DNA from: a virus
DNA: 32,530 nucleotides
Strand: one strand, 5' to 3'
Virus record (IMG/VR): IMGVR_UViG_3300024520_000312
Location: 1 to 32,530 of that record
Shown here: one piece after another, positions 5,845 through 13,524 of the stretch
Numbering within the stretch: the stretch's first letter is position 1
Layout of the letters: each line of letters begins with the position of its first letter
Notes under the pieces: model-generated
Seen by the model: the letters and a program-made list of their open reading frames with translations, nothing else
Told to the model about the DNA's origin: nothing
Databases searched by the model: none
Made by a program: the position numbers and the translations under genes

Positions 5845-7084
5845 GCTCCTGATAGTCGGCGGTGCAATCAAAAGGGCGTTGGTCTTCGCCCCCTTACGAG
5901 TCATCTACAACGTCTGGCCGAATGAAATCGAGAAGTGGGAGAACTTCAACGGACTCAGTTACTCCATCCTCCACGGACCGAAGCGTGCCCGTAATCTCCT
6001 AGAAGACGTCGATATCTATCTCGCCAATCCAGAGGGAATATCATGGCTGTCAGCGACGAACATCTGGAACAAGGTCGATGCCCTAGTTGTGGACGAGTCC
6101 TCGATGTGGAGAAACGCTCGGACGCAGCGGTACCGGTTGATCAAGAACAAGCTGAAGGATTTCAGACGACGTATTATCTTGACAGGAAGTCCAGTACCGA
6201 ACGGGCTCTTGCAACTGTGGAGTCAATTGTACCTCTTGGATTTAGGGAACCGATTAGATCCTCGGTTTACGGCGTACCGCCGAAAGTACTTTCTTCCTAT
6301 ATTCAGATCTTATGGGACGGATTGGGTCCTCCGCGAGGGGGCTGATTCGGAGATCCACGATAAGATCTCAGACATCGTCATGCATCGGTCGAACGACGTG
6401 CTCGACCTTCCGCCGCTGATAGAAAACAAAATCCACGTTGAGCTGCCGCCTAACGCGCAAGCGATGTACGACGCGTTGAAACAAGATTTTATTTTAGCGC
6501 TGAAGGATAAGGACATCACCGCGGTCAATTCTGGCGTACTTTCTGGGAAGCTAAAACAATTGGCATCAGGAGGGATTTACGACGACCACGGGGTGGGGAC
6601 TCCTATCCATGATGCTAAATTAAAAGCGTTAAGAGAACTGATCGATGAAGAACAAGGGAACCCGTTACTTGTTTTCTATCAGTACCGGCACGAGTTGGCC
6701 CGATTACGAGAAGAGGTCTTTGCTGCCCCTTACCTTGGGTCTGGTGTTTCACCAAAAGAGGGGCGTGAAATTATTCGTGCTTGGAATCAGAACGAGCTTC
6801 CCGTTCTTTACCTTCACCCGGCTAGTGCGGGACATGGACTTAATTTACAAGAGTCTTTATGCCGAGCCGCTTGCTGGTTCTCCATCCCCTGGGACCTCGA
6901 ACACTATGAGCAAGCCACCGCCCGGATCTGGCGACAAGGGCAGAAGCACAGTGTCGTGCTTCATCACATCATCGCCAGGAAGACGATCGATCCGGTCGTG
7001 ATGCGGTCCTTATCTCTGAAGAGAAATGTCCAGAACGACTTGATGTTCCAGTTGTTGCAGCGGGAGGTGACGAAGGATGGTTGA
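5675..7084 (+). CDS. SNF2-family DEAD-like helicase/translocase
   Basis: The 469-aa product shows the two RecA lobes of the SNF2 family: RRYQEEAI (Q-like motif, 22-29), PGLGKT (Walker A, 44-49), DESS (140-143), TGSP (170-173), then SAGHGLNLQ (motif V) and ATARIWRQGQ (motif VI). It should move along double-stranded DNA using ATP. ATG 5675 is preceded by TGAGGAAG, supporting the start despite the long overlap with the nuclease gene. The pairing with VRR-NUC is common in phages and points to a joint role in recombination or replication-intermediate processing. Confidence 0.92.
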   Translation: MLQQLAYHSSRHAVSSRIFSPRRYQEEAIGHLLENSSAGLFLSPGLGKTAVTLQAIRLLIVGGAIKRALVFAPLRVIYNVWPNEIEKWENFNGLSYSILHGPKRARNLLEDVDIYLANPEGISWLSATNIWNKVDALVVDESSMWRNARTQRYRLIKNKLKDFRRRIILTGSPVPNGLLQLWSQLYLLDLGNRLDPRFTAYRRKYFLPIFRSYGTDWVLREGADSEIHDKISDIVMHRSNDVLDLPPLIENKIHVELPPNAQAMYDALKQDFILALKDKDITAVNSGVLSGKLKQLASGGIYDDHGVGTPIHDAKLKALRELIDEEQGNPLLVFYQYRHELARLREEVFAAPYLGSGVSPKEGREIIRAWNQNELPVLYLHPASAGHGLNLQESLCRAACWFSIPWDLEHYEQATARIWRQGQKHSVVLHHIIARKTIDPVVMRSLSLKRNVQNDLMFQLLQREVTKDG

Positions 7085-7418
7085 GAAGATCTTCTGCCCC
7101 CTTTGCAGCACCGCGCTGCTTTTTACCGGGGAGTACCGGGACCTGGGCTCGCAACGGTACCGGTGCCCTAACGGACATTTCGACAAGTTTTTCAGAACGG
7201 ATAAGGACCGAACCCGGCGGAAGATCACTTCGCAGACGAGGGGCGGCTGGCTCGCTAAGGGGTGGTTAGAGGCTCAGGGGGTTTCGTATTCGAAGGTTCC
7301 GGTCGGGGTTAAGCCTGGAGCGAACCTGCCTACGCCGATGGAAGAGGGCTCGACCGATAGTGAGGGAGCTTTAGTGCCTTTGAGCGCTTCTCTTGCGGAA
7401 TCTCGTAAGCTCTTATGA
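7077..7418 (+). CDS. Zinc-ribbon protein, 113 aa
   Basis: The start overlaps the helicase end by 8 bases, with GGGAGGTGACGAAGG upstream. The N terminus has CPLC (C7, C10) and CPNGH (C30, H34), a CxxC...CxxxH zinc ribbon, followed by a basic segment (RTDKDRTRRKITSQTR). It may bind nucleic acid. The last 48 codons lie opposite the 3' end of the minus-strand gene 7274..9166, so that tail may not be selected for as protein. It is the last gene of the plus-strand module. Confidence 0.7.
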   Translation: MVEKIFCPLCSTALLFTGEYRDLGSQRYRCPNGHFDKFFRTDKDRTRRKITSQTRGGWLAKGWLEAQGVSYSKVPVGVKPGANLPTPMEEGSTDSEGALVPLSASLAESRKLL

Positions 7419-9166
7419 GTAGAATCGCCCAAGGCATCGCGAACAACTTTAGCAGCGTAGTCCCCATCATCAAGGATTCGGACGTACTCCGCGTTAAAGG
7501 GGCCGACGGTCATTTCAGAAATCTTCTTATTGGCGACCCGCGACCCGATCGACCCGATTTTCAATCCACCGGCCATCGACTTACGGCCGAAGATTGCTTG
7601 CACTGGCTTTGAGCTGTAAACCCTATTCAATTGGTTCATAGTCCACAACCCAGCGACGTCTTTCAAAGCCTGGTTCGGGCTGGAGGGCATGGAGATGCCC
7701 GCTGCGCCCTTTAGTCCGGTCGAACGCGTCATGTGATCGACGACGGAGTGAAGTACGAGCATCTGATCTGGATTGTAGACTTGTCGCAGCGCTTCGACCC
7801 CGCCCGGAGAGTCCCAAATATTGACTAGCTTCCCGTAGGATTTTTGAATGAACTCGTCATCCATATTTCCTACGTCGCGGGTGTCGCCGAAGATGCGCGA
7901 GGTAAACGCCTTGTGTACCTGACGTTTTAGGGCTAGCTTTTGACGCGGGGTTTTGGCGAGCTTCGACAATTCTTCAAGCTGGGTAAAGGGGTTCCCGCCT
8001 TTCCACACGTCGATTTCATTCAGGGTCTTGGTAAGCCCCATTTTGGATAGCGCGGAGAAGTCTCCGAGATCTGAATCAATCGCTGCTTTTAAACTCAGGG
8101 AGTTTGGTTGGTTGAACAATTTTTTCAGCTCGGGGACTGCGTCGATATCCGCTTTGTTTTGCTGATAGAAATCCTTAATCACCTTGTGGTTGTACTTCCG
8201 GGCTGCGCCGGGGGGCGTACTCGCATCAAGATGATTAGCTAGATCGTTCAGGACGTGACGCTGCGCTTGGGGAATGGTGTGGACGTCGCTGTCAGAAAGG
8301 ATCTGAAAGTACTTGGACTTCAGCGCCGATTCGCGTTGAGCGATAGCTTTTGTATCGAAGTCCGGAGAGCGAACCGCTTGTTGCTGTTGAGCGAGTAGCT
8401 CTGGATTCTTGGACATCAACGCGGTCGTCTGCTTTTGACCTCCGACCGCTGAAGCGTTGTCCAAATTGAAAAGTAATTGTTCATTGCCGAACTGGTCAGT
8501 GAACGCTTTCCGAGCCGCCGCTTGTTGTCCGGCAGCGGTAGGCAGTTTTGCTTTAGCTCCTTCGGGGAGAAGCCCTTTACCTAAGCTGACTTTTCGAGCA
8601 AGTTGCGCCGCCCCCATCGGGGTCGCTAACTCAAGTCCAGTCGCAACGATTGATCTCCCCGGCATTTGCTCGGGTAAGGTTTCGCGAGCGGACTGGCCTG
8701 CAAGCCCTGCAAGCCCCGCCAATCCGGCTTCAAGTCCCGGTTTAACCGCTGGTGCGAGCCCTCTTACCGCTGCCGCCGCTTGCCCGCCAATGGGAACCGT
8801 TGCGCTGCTTAGTGCTTCGACGCCTGCGCTCGCCATTCGCCCCGGTCCAGTTTGCGGTAGGTATTGGGCAGCGTCTCCGAAAAGGGCTTCTTCTCCTCGA
8901 CCCAGCGATTCGGAATAAGCCCCCCCGCTCAGCTTGTCTGCGATGGCGGTAAACGGGGCGGAGATAAATTCGTTCCCACGAGCGAAAGCTCCAGGGATTG
9001 AGCGAAGGATGTCTTCGCCGTAATTACTTGAAGCCCTTCTTTTCTGGTCTGCAAGACCGGGAGCTTCTTTCTCAGCCAACCATTTTTCTAACCCAACGGC
9101 TTTAGCTTCATCGCCCGCTTGACGATGCTTATCGATGAGCTGTAAGACTTCGGTTCGTGTAGCCAT
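7274..9166 (-). CDS. Internal virion (ejection) protein, putative
   Basis: The 630-aa product begins MATRTEVLQLIDKHRQAGDE. It has a section seen in phage DNA-transfer proteins (SNYGEDILRSIPGAFARGNEF, about residues 47-67), then Ala/Gly-rich stretches including three AGL repeats, and a long helical body. The position at the end of the tail operon and the composition resemble P22 gp16/gp20-like ejection proteins, but no catalytic motif is seen. The start overlaps the preceding stop. Its 3' end overlaps the convergent zinc-ribbon gene by 145 bp. Confidence 0.65.
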   Translation of the reverse strand: MATRTEVLQLIDKHRQAGDEAKAVGLEKWLAEKEAPGLADQKRRASSNYGEDILRSIPGAFARGNEFISAPFTAIADKLSGGAYSESLGRGEEALFGDAAQYLPQTGPGRMASAGVEALSSATVPIGGQAAAAVRGLAPAVKPGLEAGLAGLAGLAGQSARETLPEQMPGRSIVATGLELATPMGAAQLARKVSLGKGLLPEGAKAKLPTAAGQQAAARKAFTDQFGNEQLLFNLDNASAVGGQKQTTALMSKNPELLAQQQQAVRSPDFDTKAIAQRESALKSKYFQILSDSDVHTIPQAQRHVLNDLANHLDASTPPGAARKYNHKVIKDFYQQNKADIDAVPELKKLFNQPNSLSLKAAIDSDLGDFSALSKMGLTKTLNEIDVWKGGNPFTQLEELSKLAKTPRQKLALKRQVHKAFTSRIFGDTRDVGNMDDEFIQKSYGKLVNIWDSPGGVEALRQVYNPDQMLVLHSVVDHMTRSTGLKGAAGISMPSSPNQALKDVAGLWTMNQLNRVYSSKPVQAIFGRKSMAGGLKIGSIGSRVANKKISEMTVGPFNAEYVRILDDGDYAAKVVRDALGDSTHKSLRDSAREALKGTKAPSLSVEPSSIGVGRFAPGLTPTGTFEYETP

Positions 9167-10281
9167 TATCTAAACCCAGGCGGGATCTCGCCCAAATCTT
9201 CCTCAGCGGGCGGCGGTACGGTCTGGCCGGGGATCCCCGTATTCCCAGTGAATTGAGCTTCCGCTGTCAACATTCTGTTTTGCAAGTTCTGTTGGAAATC
9301 GACGACAAAATCTTCCATATTTCGAACGACATCTTCGCGAAGCTGCGGACGGCCGGCGAAGAACCCGGAGAGGGAAGTTCCCACTGCTTCGACAAGACCG
9401 TGCTCGCTATATACTTGGTCGATTTGATCCTGACTGAAGGTCGTATCGTCAGGGTACTTCGCGTGTAGGTACGCCAGCATGAGAGAGTGGTGCGTCGTAC
9501 TGGTTCGGGTCCCTCGTTTCTTCGCTCCCAACCAATTTTCAATCGCTTGAAGCTTTGGTGCTCCTTTCGGGTAGAACCGTTTGACGTGCATCGATAATTG
9601 CTTAGCGCTGTCGATGAGATTGTCTATTGATCGTTGCTTAAGGTTCCCTTGCGCGGTTCGTGAATTCGCAGCCGAAATATCTAAACGTTCAGCGGCCATA
9701 TTTGCGCCGACCGCCGGGACAGGCTCTCCGTTCATAGTGGCAGGTTGAAGTTGCCCATCAACTAACCGGCCCAAGAGAAACCTATTAGGGTCGTTGGGGT
9801 CTGGAATCGGAAGAAACGCTGTGTTTGTTTGTCCTCCACGACCCTTTAGTCTGTCATTCGTAACCCGACGTTTAATCTCTTCGGGTCCGATGACGCCTCC
9901 CGTTTGAGGATCGATAATGACGCCGTCGTCTCGCGTGGAAAGGCCCGTCAGTGCACCTGACGTTATTGTCTTCGGCTTGTTGAGGCTCTTTAAGTAAGCG
10001 CTCGTTTTCTTTTTTTGGTTTTCAAGAGTACTCCTACGGAGATCAATAGATTCCTTTCGGAAATTTCTAGTGTCTTCCCGAGCGGTTTTCTTATCTTCCC
10101 GTTTCGCTTCCGCCGCCTTCAGCGCTTCCATATATTTGAACGCGTTCAGCCCGCCTTGCCCGAGGACTGAACCAAAACTGACTGGCCCTTGGCTGGCGGG
10201 CCGCGGTTGGTTAGCGGCGAGCATGCTCAAGCCGGCGATGGCCGGGAACATCCCGACATTTTTACCTTCAAAGAGAGGCAT
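9166..10281 (-). CDS. Virion structural/internal protein, putative
   Basis: The 371-aa product starts MPLFEGKNVGMFPAIAGLSM, followed by a long charged helix about residues 50-95 (AAEAKREDKKTAREDTRNF), a region with IIDPQTGGVIGPEEIKRR, and a Pro/Glu-rich end. Such helix-rich proteins near the end of a podoviral tail operon are usually ejected with the DNA. I do not recognise a family. The ends overlap both neighbours by a single base, typical of this operon. Confidence 0.6.
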   Translation of the reverse strand: MPLFEGKNVGMFPAIAGLSMLAANQPRPASQGPVSFGSVLGQGGLNAFKYMEALKAAEAKREDKKTAREDTRNFRKESIDLRRSTLENQKKKTSAYLKSLNKPKTITSGALTGLSTRDDGVIIDPQTGGVIGPEEIKRRVTNDRLKGRGGQTNTAFLPIPDPNDPNRFLLGRLVDGQLQPATMNGEPVPAVGANMAAERLDISAANSRTAQGNLKQRSIDNLIDSAKQLSMHVKRFYPKGAPKLQAIENWLGAKKRGTRTSTTHHSLMLAYLHAKYPDDTTFSQDQIDQVYSEHGLVEAVGTSLSGFFAGRPQLREDVVRNMEDFVVDFQQNLQNRMLTAEAQFTGNTGIPGQTVPPPAEEDLGEIPPGFR

Positions 10282-11189
10282 TACTGTCCAACCTCCGTGA
10301 TAGTCAGCGACGTCGGGTTCGCGGCACCGAAGAAGTCAGTCGCATCGGCGTTACCGTTGAGACGTGCGGTGGTTGAGCCCCCTCCGCACCTCAAGTAGTA
10401 AGTGACCGCGGTCGTAACGCCGGCGGTTACGGTAGCCTTCCCAGTAATAACGGAAGCTTCTTTGGCCGTACCGGAGGTATGGACGGCGCTGATAATCGCG
10501 GTCGAACTTGCTGTCGCGCTTCGGGTGTCGTGAATCGATACCACCGTTGAAGCCGCTGCCGTGGCGTTAGACACCAGTGCAGTGAACTCCAGAATCAATG
10601 TATTGTTGGCATTCGAAGGGGTAATGGATGCGGTTGAGGACGCGACTACGGACCCTTCCGTACCGAGGGGGATCGTCCCGTCGATGGGGACCGCGCTGGT
10701 AAACGCTTGCCCTGAAATAACTCGGCTGTGAACAACTTGTTTAACTCCGACCGTGTCGTGGCTGTCCTTGATGAAGAAGTTAGATCCATCGCAGACAACC
10801 GTAACGGCCTGCCCGCTGCCGGTCAGCGTTATGGTGCTGGCGCCGTTAATCGTCTCGGAGCCGACGGTATTGATGAAGACTTTGTTCGCTGCGACTGACT
10901 TCTGAATACCAACAACCCAGCCCGATCCGCCAGCGGCGGCAGTCACTAGTGTTAGAGATTTGTCGCCTCCGGTGGAGTCGAAGCGCATGAACTTTTTCAG
11001 ATCGACATCCGCCAACGTCGTACTGGCGACGCTGATAGTCGCACTCGTTAGCCAACGGCCAGCTTTACCGACGTTTTTCTTAATCCCCCGGAGATGATTA
11101 TCTAAAGTAGCGCCAACGACATCGGTCCCTGCCGGGGTATTACTCGCCGCCGTAGCAGCGTTTAAGCTAACTAGGTCTGTCGTCGGCAT
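10281..11189 (-). CDS. Tail-fibre-like beta-rich protein
   Basis: The 302-aa product is rich in Ser, Thr, Ala and Val with alternating hydrophobic residues. The middle (about 85-140: KVFINTVGSETINGAS, TLTGSGQAVTVVCDGSNFFI) fits the beta-repeat found in many phage fibres, and the end (NPTSLTITEVGQ) is a strand pattern typical of jelly-roll fibre tips. The N terminus (NHLRGIKKNVGKAGRW) may mediate attachment. It probably contacts the host surface or decorates the tail. Family-level assignment is by pattern only. Confidence 0.6.
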   Translation of the reverse strand: MPTTDLVSLNAATAASNTPAGTDVVGATLDNHLRGIKKNVGKAGRWLTSATISVASTTLADVDLKKFMRFDSTGGDKSLTLVTAAAGGSGWVVGIQKSVAANKVFINTVGSETINGASTITLTGSGQAVTVVCDGSNFFIKDSHDTVGVKQVVHSRVISGQAFTSAVPIDGTIPLGTEGSVVASSTASITPSNANNTLILEFTALVSNATAAASTVVSIHDTRSATASSTAIISAVHTSGTAKEASVITGKATVTAGVTTAVTYYLRCGGGSTTARLNGNADATDFFGAANPTSLTITEVGQ

Positions 11190-11743
11190 TACGCTATCCC
11201 CGGCACACTAGTTTGCTGGTGAATTGCTCCGGGGAGCTGACTGAGGCCACCGCCCTGTGCGCCTAAGAACGCGAGCATATCCGGCGTAATTTGGCCTTGG
11301 TAGCCCGGAGGCGCTCCCGCCCGACCTTGGCCAGCCGCTTCCGCCAGCGAGGCGTAGTTCGGATTTCCGAGGGGTGCTGCCGAAAAACCGCCCGGGGCTG
11401 CCTGATTAGAAGCTTGTCCACCGCCACCTCCTAGCCCTGAAGTGAATAAATCGGTCCCAATTTCTCCTAAGGGGCTCCCAAGGAAATCTAACCCGCTATT
11501 GATACCCGGTCCAAATAGCCGACCCGGAGCGAGCGCCATCATACCCCCTAACCCCAGTTGGCCGGCGGCTGAACCAGCAATCGGCAGCGCTGCGCCACCC
11601 GCGCCGGCACCGGCTGCACTGATAGCACCCAGCTCCCCCGCTAAGCCCCCACCGGCGCCAGCCGCGCCCAAGGCGGGGAACATAAAGGGGGCGGCGAAAG
11701 CTCCTGCGGTCAAAGCCAGTGGTAATGCGGCTGATTTGCCCAT
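11189..11743 (-). CDS. Gly/Ala-rich hydrophobic internal protein
   Basis: The 184-aa product is dominated by Gly and Ala, with hydrophobic stretches in the first 40 residues (LPLALTAGAFAAPFMFPALG) and again near 70. No catalytic motif is visible. Similar low-complexity hydrophobic proteins sit among podoviral ejection proteins and may enter the membrane during DNA entry. A holin is an alternative, but the Gly-rich composition and position among virion genes make it less likely. Confidence 0.5.
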   Translation of the reverse strand: MGKSAALPLALTAGAFAAPFMFPALGAAGAGGGLAGELGAISAAGAGAGGAALPIAGSAAGQLGLGGMMALAPGRLFGPGINSGLDFLGSPLGEIGTDLFTSGLGGGGGQASNQAAPGGFSAAPLGNPNYASLAEAAGQGRAGAPPGYQGQITPDMLAFLGAQGGGLSQLPGAIHQQTSVPGIA

Positions 11744-12286
11744 TTAGAAATTCCCGCTTTGTCGTTGAGCGAAATATGCGTTGCGAGCCGCGAGCTGTTC
11801 AGGCGTCAAGCCTGCCGCTGACATCCCCATGTTGGGAGTCCACGCAGGCGCTACCGGTGCAGGCGCCGCTGCTGCGGGTGTTGCTGCTACCCCAGGTGCC
11901 CCTGCTGCTGCCGCCGCTGCGGGCGATAGTGCGGGGGTTTGTGCTGCAGGCAGCCCCGCTTGAGGAGCCGCGTCGATAAGTTGCCCAACCGGCGACTGTT
12001 GGAATTGGTCCCGGGTTTGGAAGGGAAAGAGATCGGGTATCCCCTGATTCGTCCCAAGCGCTTGAAACGCTTGAGGCACTAAGTTGCCCACATTAGGGGG
12101 AACAATTCCGCCCGTCGCGGGGGTTCCTCCGCCAGGAGGGCCTCCTACAATGGGATTTCCACCAGCAGGTCCCCCTTGATGAGGATCTAATCCCAATTGG
12201 GGACTTTGGGCAAGAATTTCGTGGGGCAATAAGCCGCCCGCACTCGGGAATTGTCCCCCTGTACCTTTATTTCCGAAACCACCCAT
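11744..12286 (-). CDS. Pro/Ala/Gly/Gln-rich low-complexity protein
   Basis: The 180-aa product is largely disordered: GGFGNKGTGGQFP at the start, repeated GG and PP runs, an alanine-rich block (SPAAAAAAGAPGVAATPAAA), and a more ordered tail (SAAGLTPEQLAARNAYFAQR). It lies one base from its neighbour in the run of internal protein genes. It may be a flexible virion component. No family is recognised. Confidence 0.5.
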   Translation of the reverse strand: MGGFGNKGTGGQFPSAGGLLPHEILAQSPQLGLDPHQGGPAGGNPIVGGPPGGGTPATGGIVPPNVGNLVPQAFQALGTNQGIPDLFPFQTRDQFQQSPVGQLIDAAPQAGLPAAQTPALSPAAAAAAGAPGVAATPAAAAPAPVAPAWTPNMGMSAAGLTPEQLAARNAYFAQRQSGNF

Positions 12287-13092
12287 TATCTTGAGAATCC
12301 TCCGGCCAACGCGCCGAGTCCGGCGCCTATTGGTCCACCGTATTGGTTATTGAACCCTTGTCCTAAGCCGTATCCCAGGAGCCCGCCTCCTAACATCCCC
12401 GCCGTGGACGACGGCTGGTAGTACCCCGGTGAGGTCGTCGCGGTTGAACCGCCGCTGCCCATCGAAGCGCCTATGGCGCGTCCGAGGACATCGAGATTCG
12501 CGTACGGGCTCTGTCGTTGCTCTTCGAACTTTCGGATAGCTTCATTGATATTAGCTTGGCTCAGGTCGCGCATAATGTCCCCCGCCCCGAGCTGGAGCTG
12601 CGATTGAGCTTGGGGGATGGCGACTGAACCTGGGATCGCTTGCTGCTGGAGCTGACGTTCGCGCGAATAGTTCCCCCCGTAGATATTGGTAGCCAGGTCA
12701 TTCAGCCCTCGGTTATAGACCTCTTGCACCCCGGTATTGGTCAGGTTGTTCCCGGCCACGGCGTTAGACATTCGGGACTGGACCTGATCTGCCGCTCGGT
12801 TAAACGTCTGGTCGAGGTAGGGGTTCGAATTCAGGAACCCCCCGCCCAAGGTGTACGCGTTCAAATTCCGGGCCTGATTGACCTCGGGGGTATAAAGCGC
12901 GGACTGAAGCCCCTGTTGATGAGCCGCATTCAGTGGCGAAATCCGTTGACCCTGGTAGGTGGAGTACGGTGTTTGGGAGAGATCTTCGGCCCGCGATAGA
13001 AACCGCTTGGCAGGCTCTTCGACGTACTCAGGTGGTTTTGAGATCGAAGTAGTCGTCTGACTTGACGGGCCGCCGCCTCCACCACTACCCAT
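12286..13092 (-). CDS. Virion structural protein, putative
   Basis: The 268-aa product starts with a Gly run (MGSGGGGGPSSQTTTSI), has a helical Gln/Asn/Arg-rich centre (RAADQVQSRMSNAVAGNN, QAQSQLQLGAGDIMRDLSQ) and ends Gly-rich (GGLLGYGLGQGF, GAGLGALAGGFSR). This layout is one I associate with internal or tail-associated proteins of environmental podoviruses. Function is not known. It is followed directly by the low-complexity gene. Confidence 0.55.
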   Translation of the reverse strand: MGSGGGGGPSSQTTTSISKPPEYVEEPAKRFLSRAEDLSQTPYSTYQGQRISPLNAAHQQGLQSALYTPEVNQARNLNAYTLGGGFLNSNPYLDQTFNRAADQVQSRMSNAVAGNNLTNTGVQEVYNRGLNDLATNIYGGNYSRERQLQQQAIPGSVAIPQAQSQLQLGAGDIMRDLSQANINEAIRKFEEQRQSPYANLDVLGRAIGASMGSGGSTATTSPGYYQPSSTAGMLGGGLLGYGLGQGFNNQYGGPIGAGLGALAGGFSR

Positions 13093-13095
13093 CGC

Positions 13096-13524
13096 CTATA
13101 CCTCTTTAATCAATTCAATTTCGTGAAGCCGGAACCCTAATGGTTTAGCCCAGCGTTCGAAGCACATTTGGTCTGACCGAAACGTAATCGTTGTAGCGTT
13201 TATTTTATCAGCCAACTGTTCAATGTGCGCCAAGCCTTCCGCCAATATGTTACCGCCGTTTCTTACGCTATGCAGAAACCAGATGTTCAAACTCACACGG
13301 CCACTGAAGGGATCGTTCCTTTGGTTCAATACGACAAACCCAAGGTACTTACCGGATTCAAGACCTATATAAAGTGTAGCTTGATGCGTTTTGAGTAACC
13401 AATAAACGTCCTCTTGGAAAACATCTTGAGTTTCATGCACTAAGCATTCTGATAATCCTTCGCGAACCGTCCCCCACCATTTTCGTAAGTTTTCAGGGGC
13501 GACGTACTCCAACTCAAACGCCAC
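13096..13524 (-). CDS. GNAT-like acetyltransferase-fold protein
   Basis: The 142-aa product has the strand-helix pattern of GNAT proteins: a central strand YLGFVVLNQ, a strand/loop RVSLNIWFLHSVRNGGNI where the acyl-CoA loop would be, a following helix AEGLAHIEQLADKI, and a late strand with KPLGFRLHEIEL, matching the usual GF/R...E ending. The canonical Q/RxxGxG/A loop is poorly kept, so catalytic activity is uncertain. It sits between the tailspike and the internal proteins. Acetylation of a virion protein or a purely structural role are both possible. Confidence 0.6.
   Translation of the reverse strand: MAFELEYVAPENLRKWWGTVREGLSECLVHETQDVFQEDVYWLLKTHQATLYIGLESGKYLGFVVLNQRNDPFSGRVSLNIWFLHSVRNGGNILAEGLAHIEQLADKINATTITFRSDQMCFERWAKPLGFRLHEIELIKEV

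Noticed and set aside
7415-7612. Plus-strand ORF of 65 codons after the zinc-ribbon gene
   Set aside because: It lies fully antisense to the 630-aa virion gene, has no ribosome site, and has the look of a shadow frame.
11862-11935. GCT/GCC-rich run as a microsatellite or attachment site
   Set aside because: It simply encodes the alanine-rich block of a low-complexity virion protein and has no flanking repeats.
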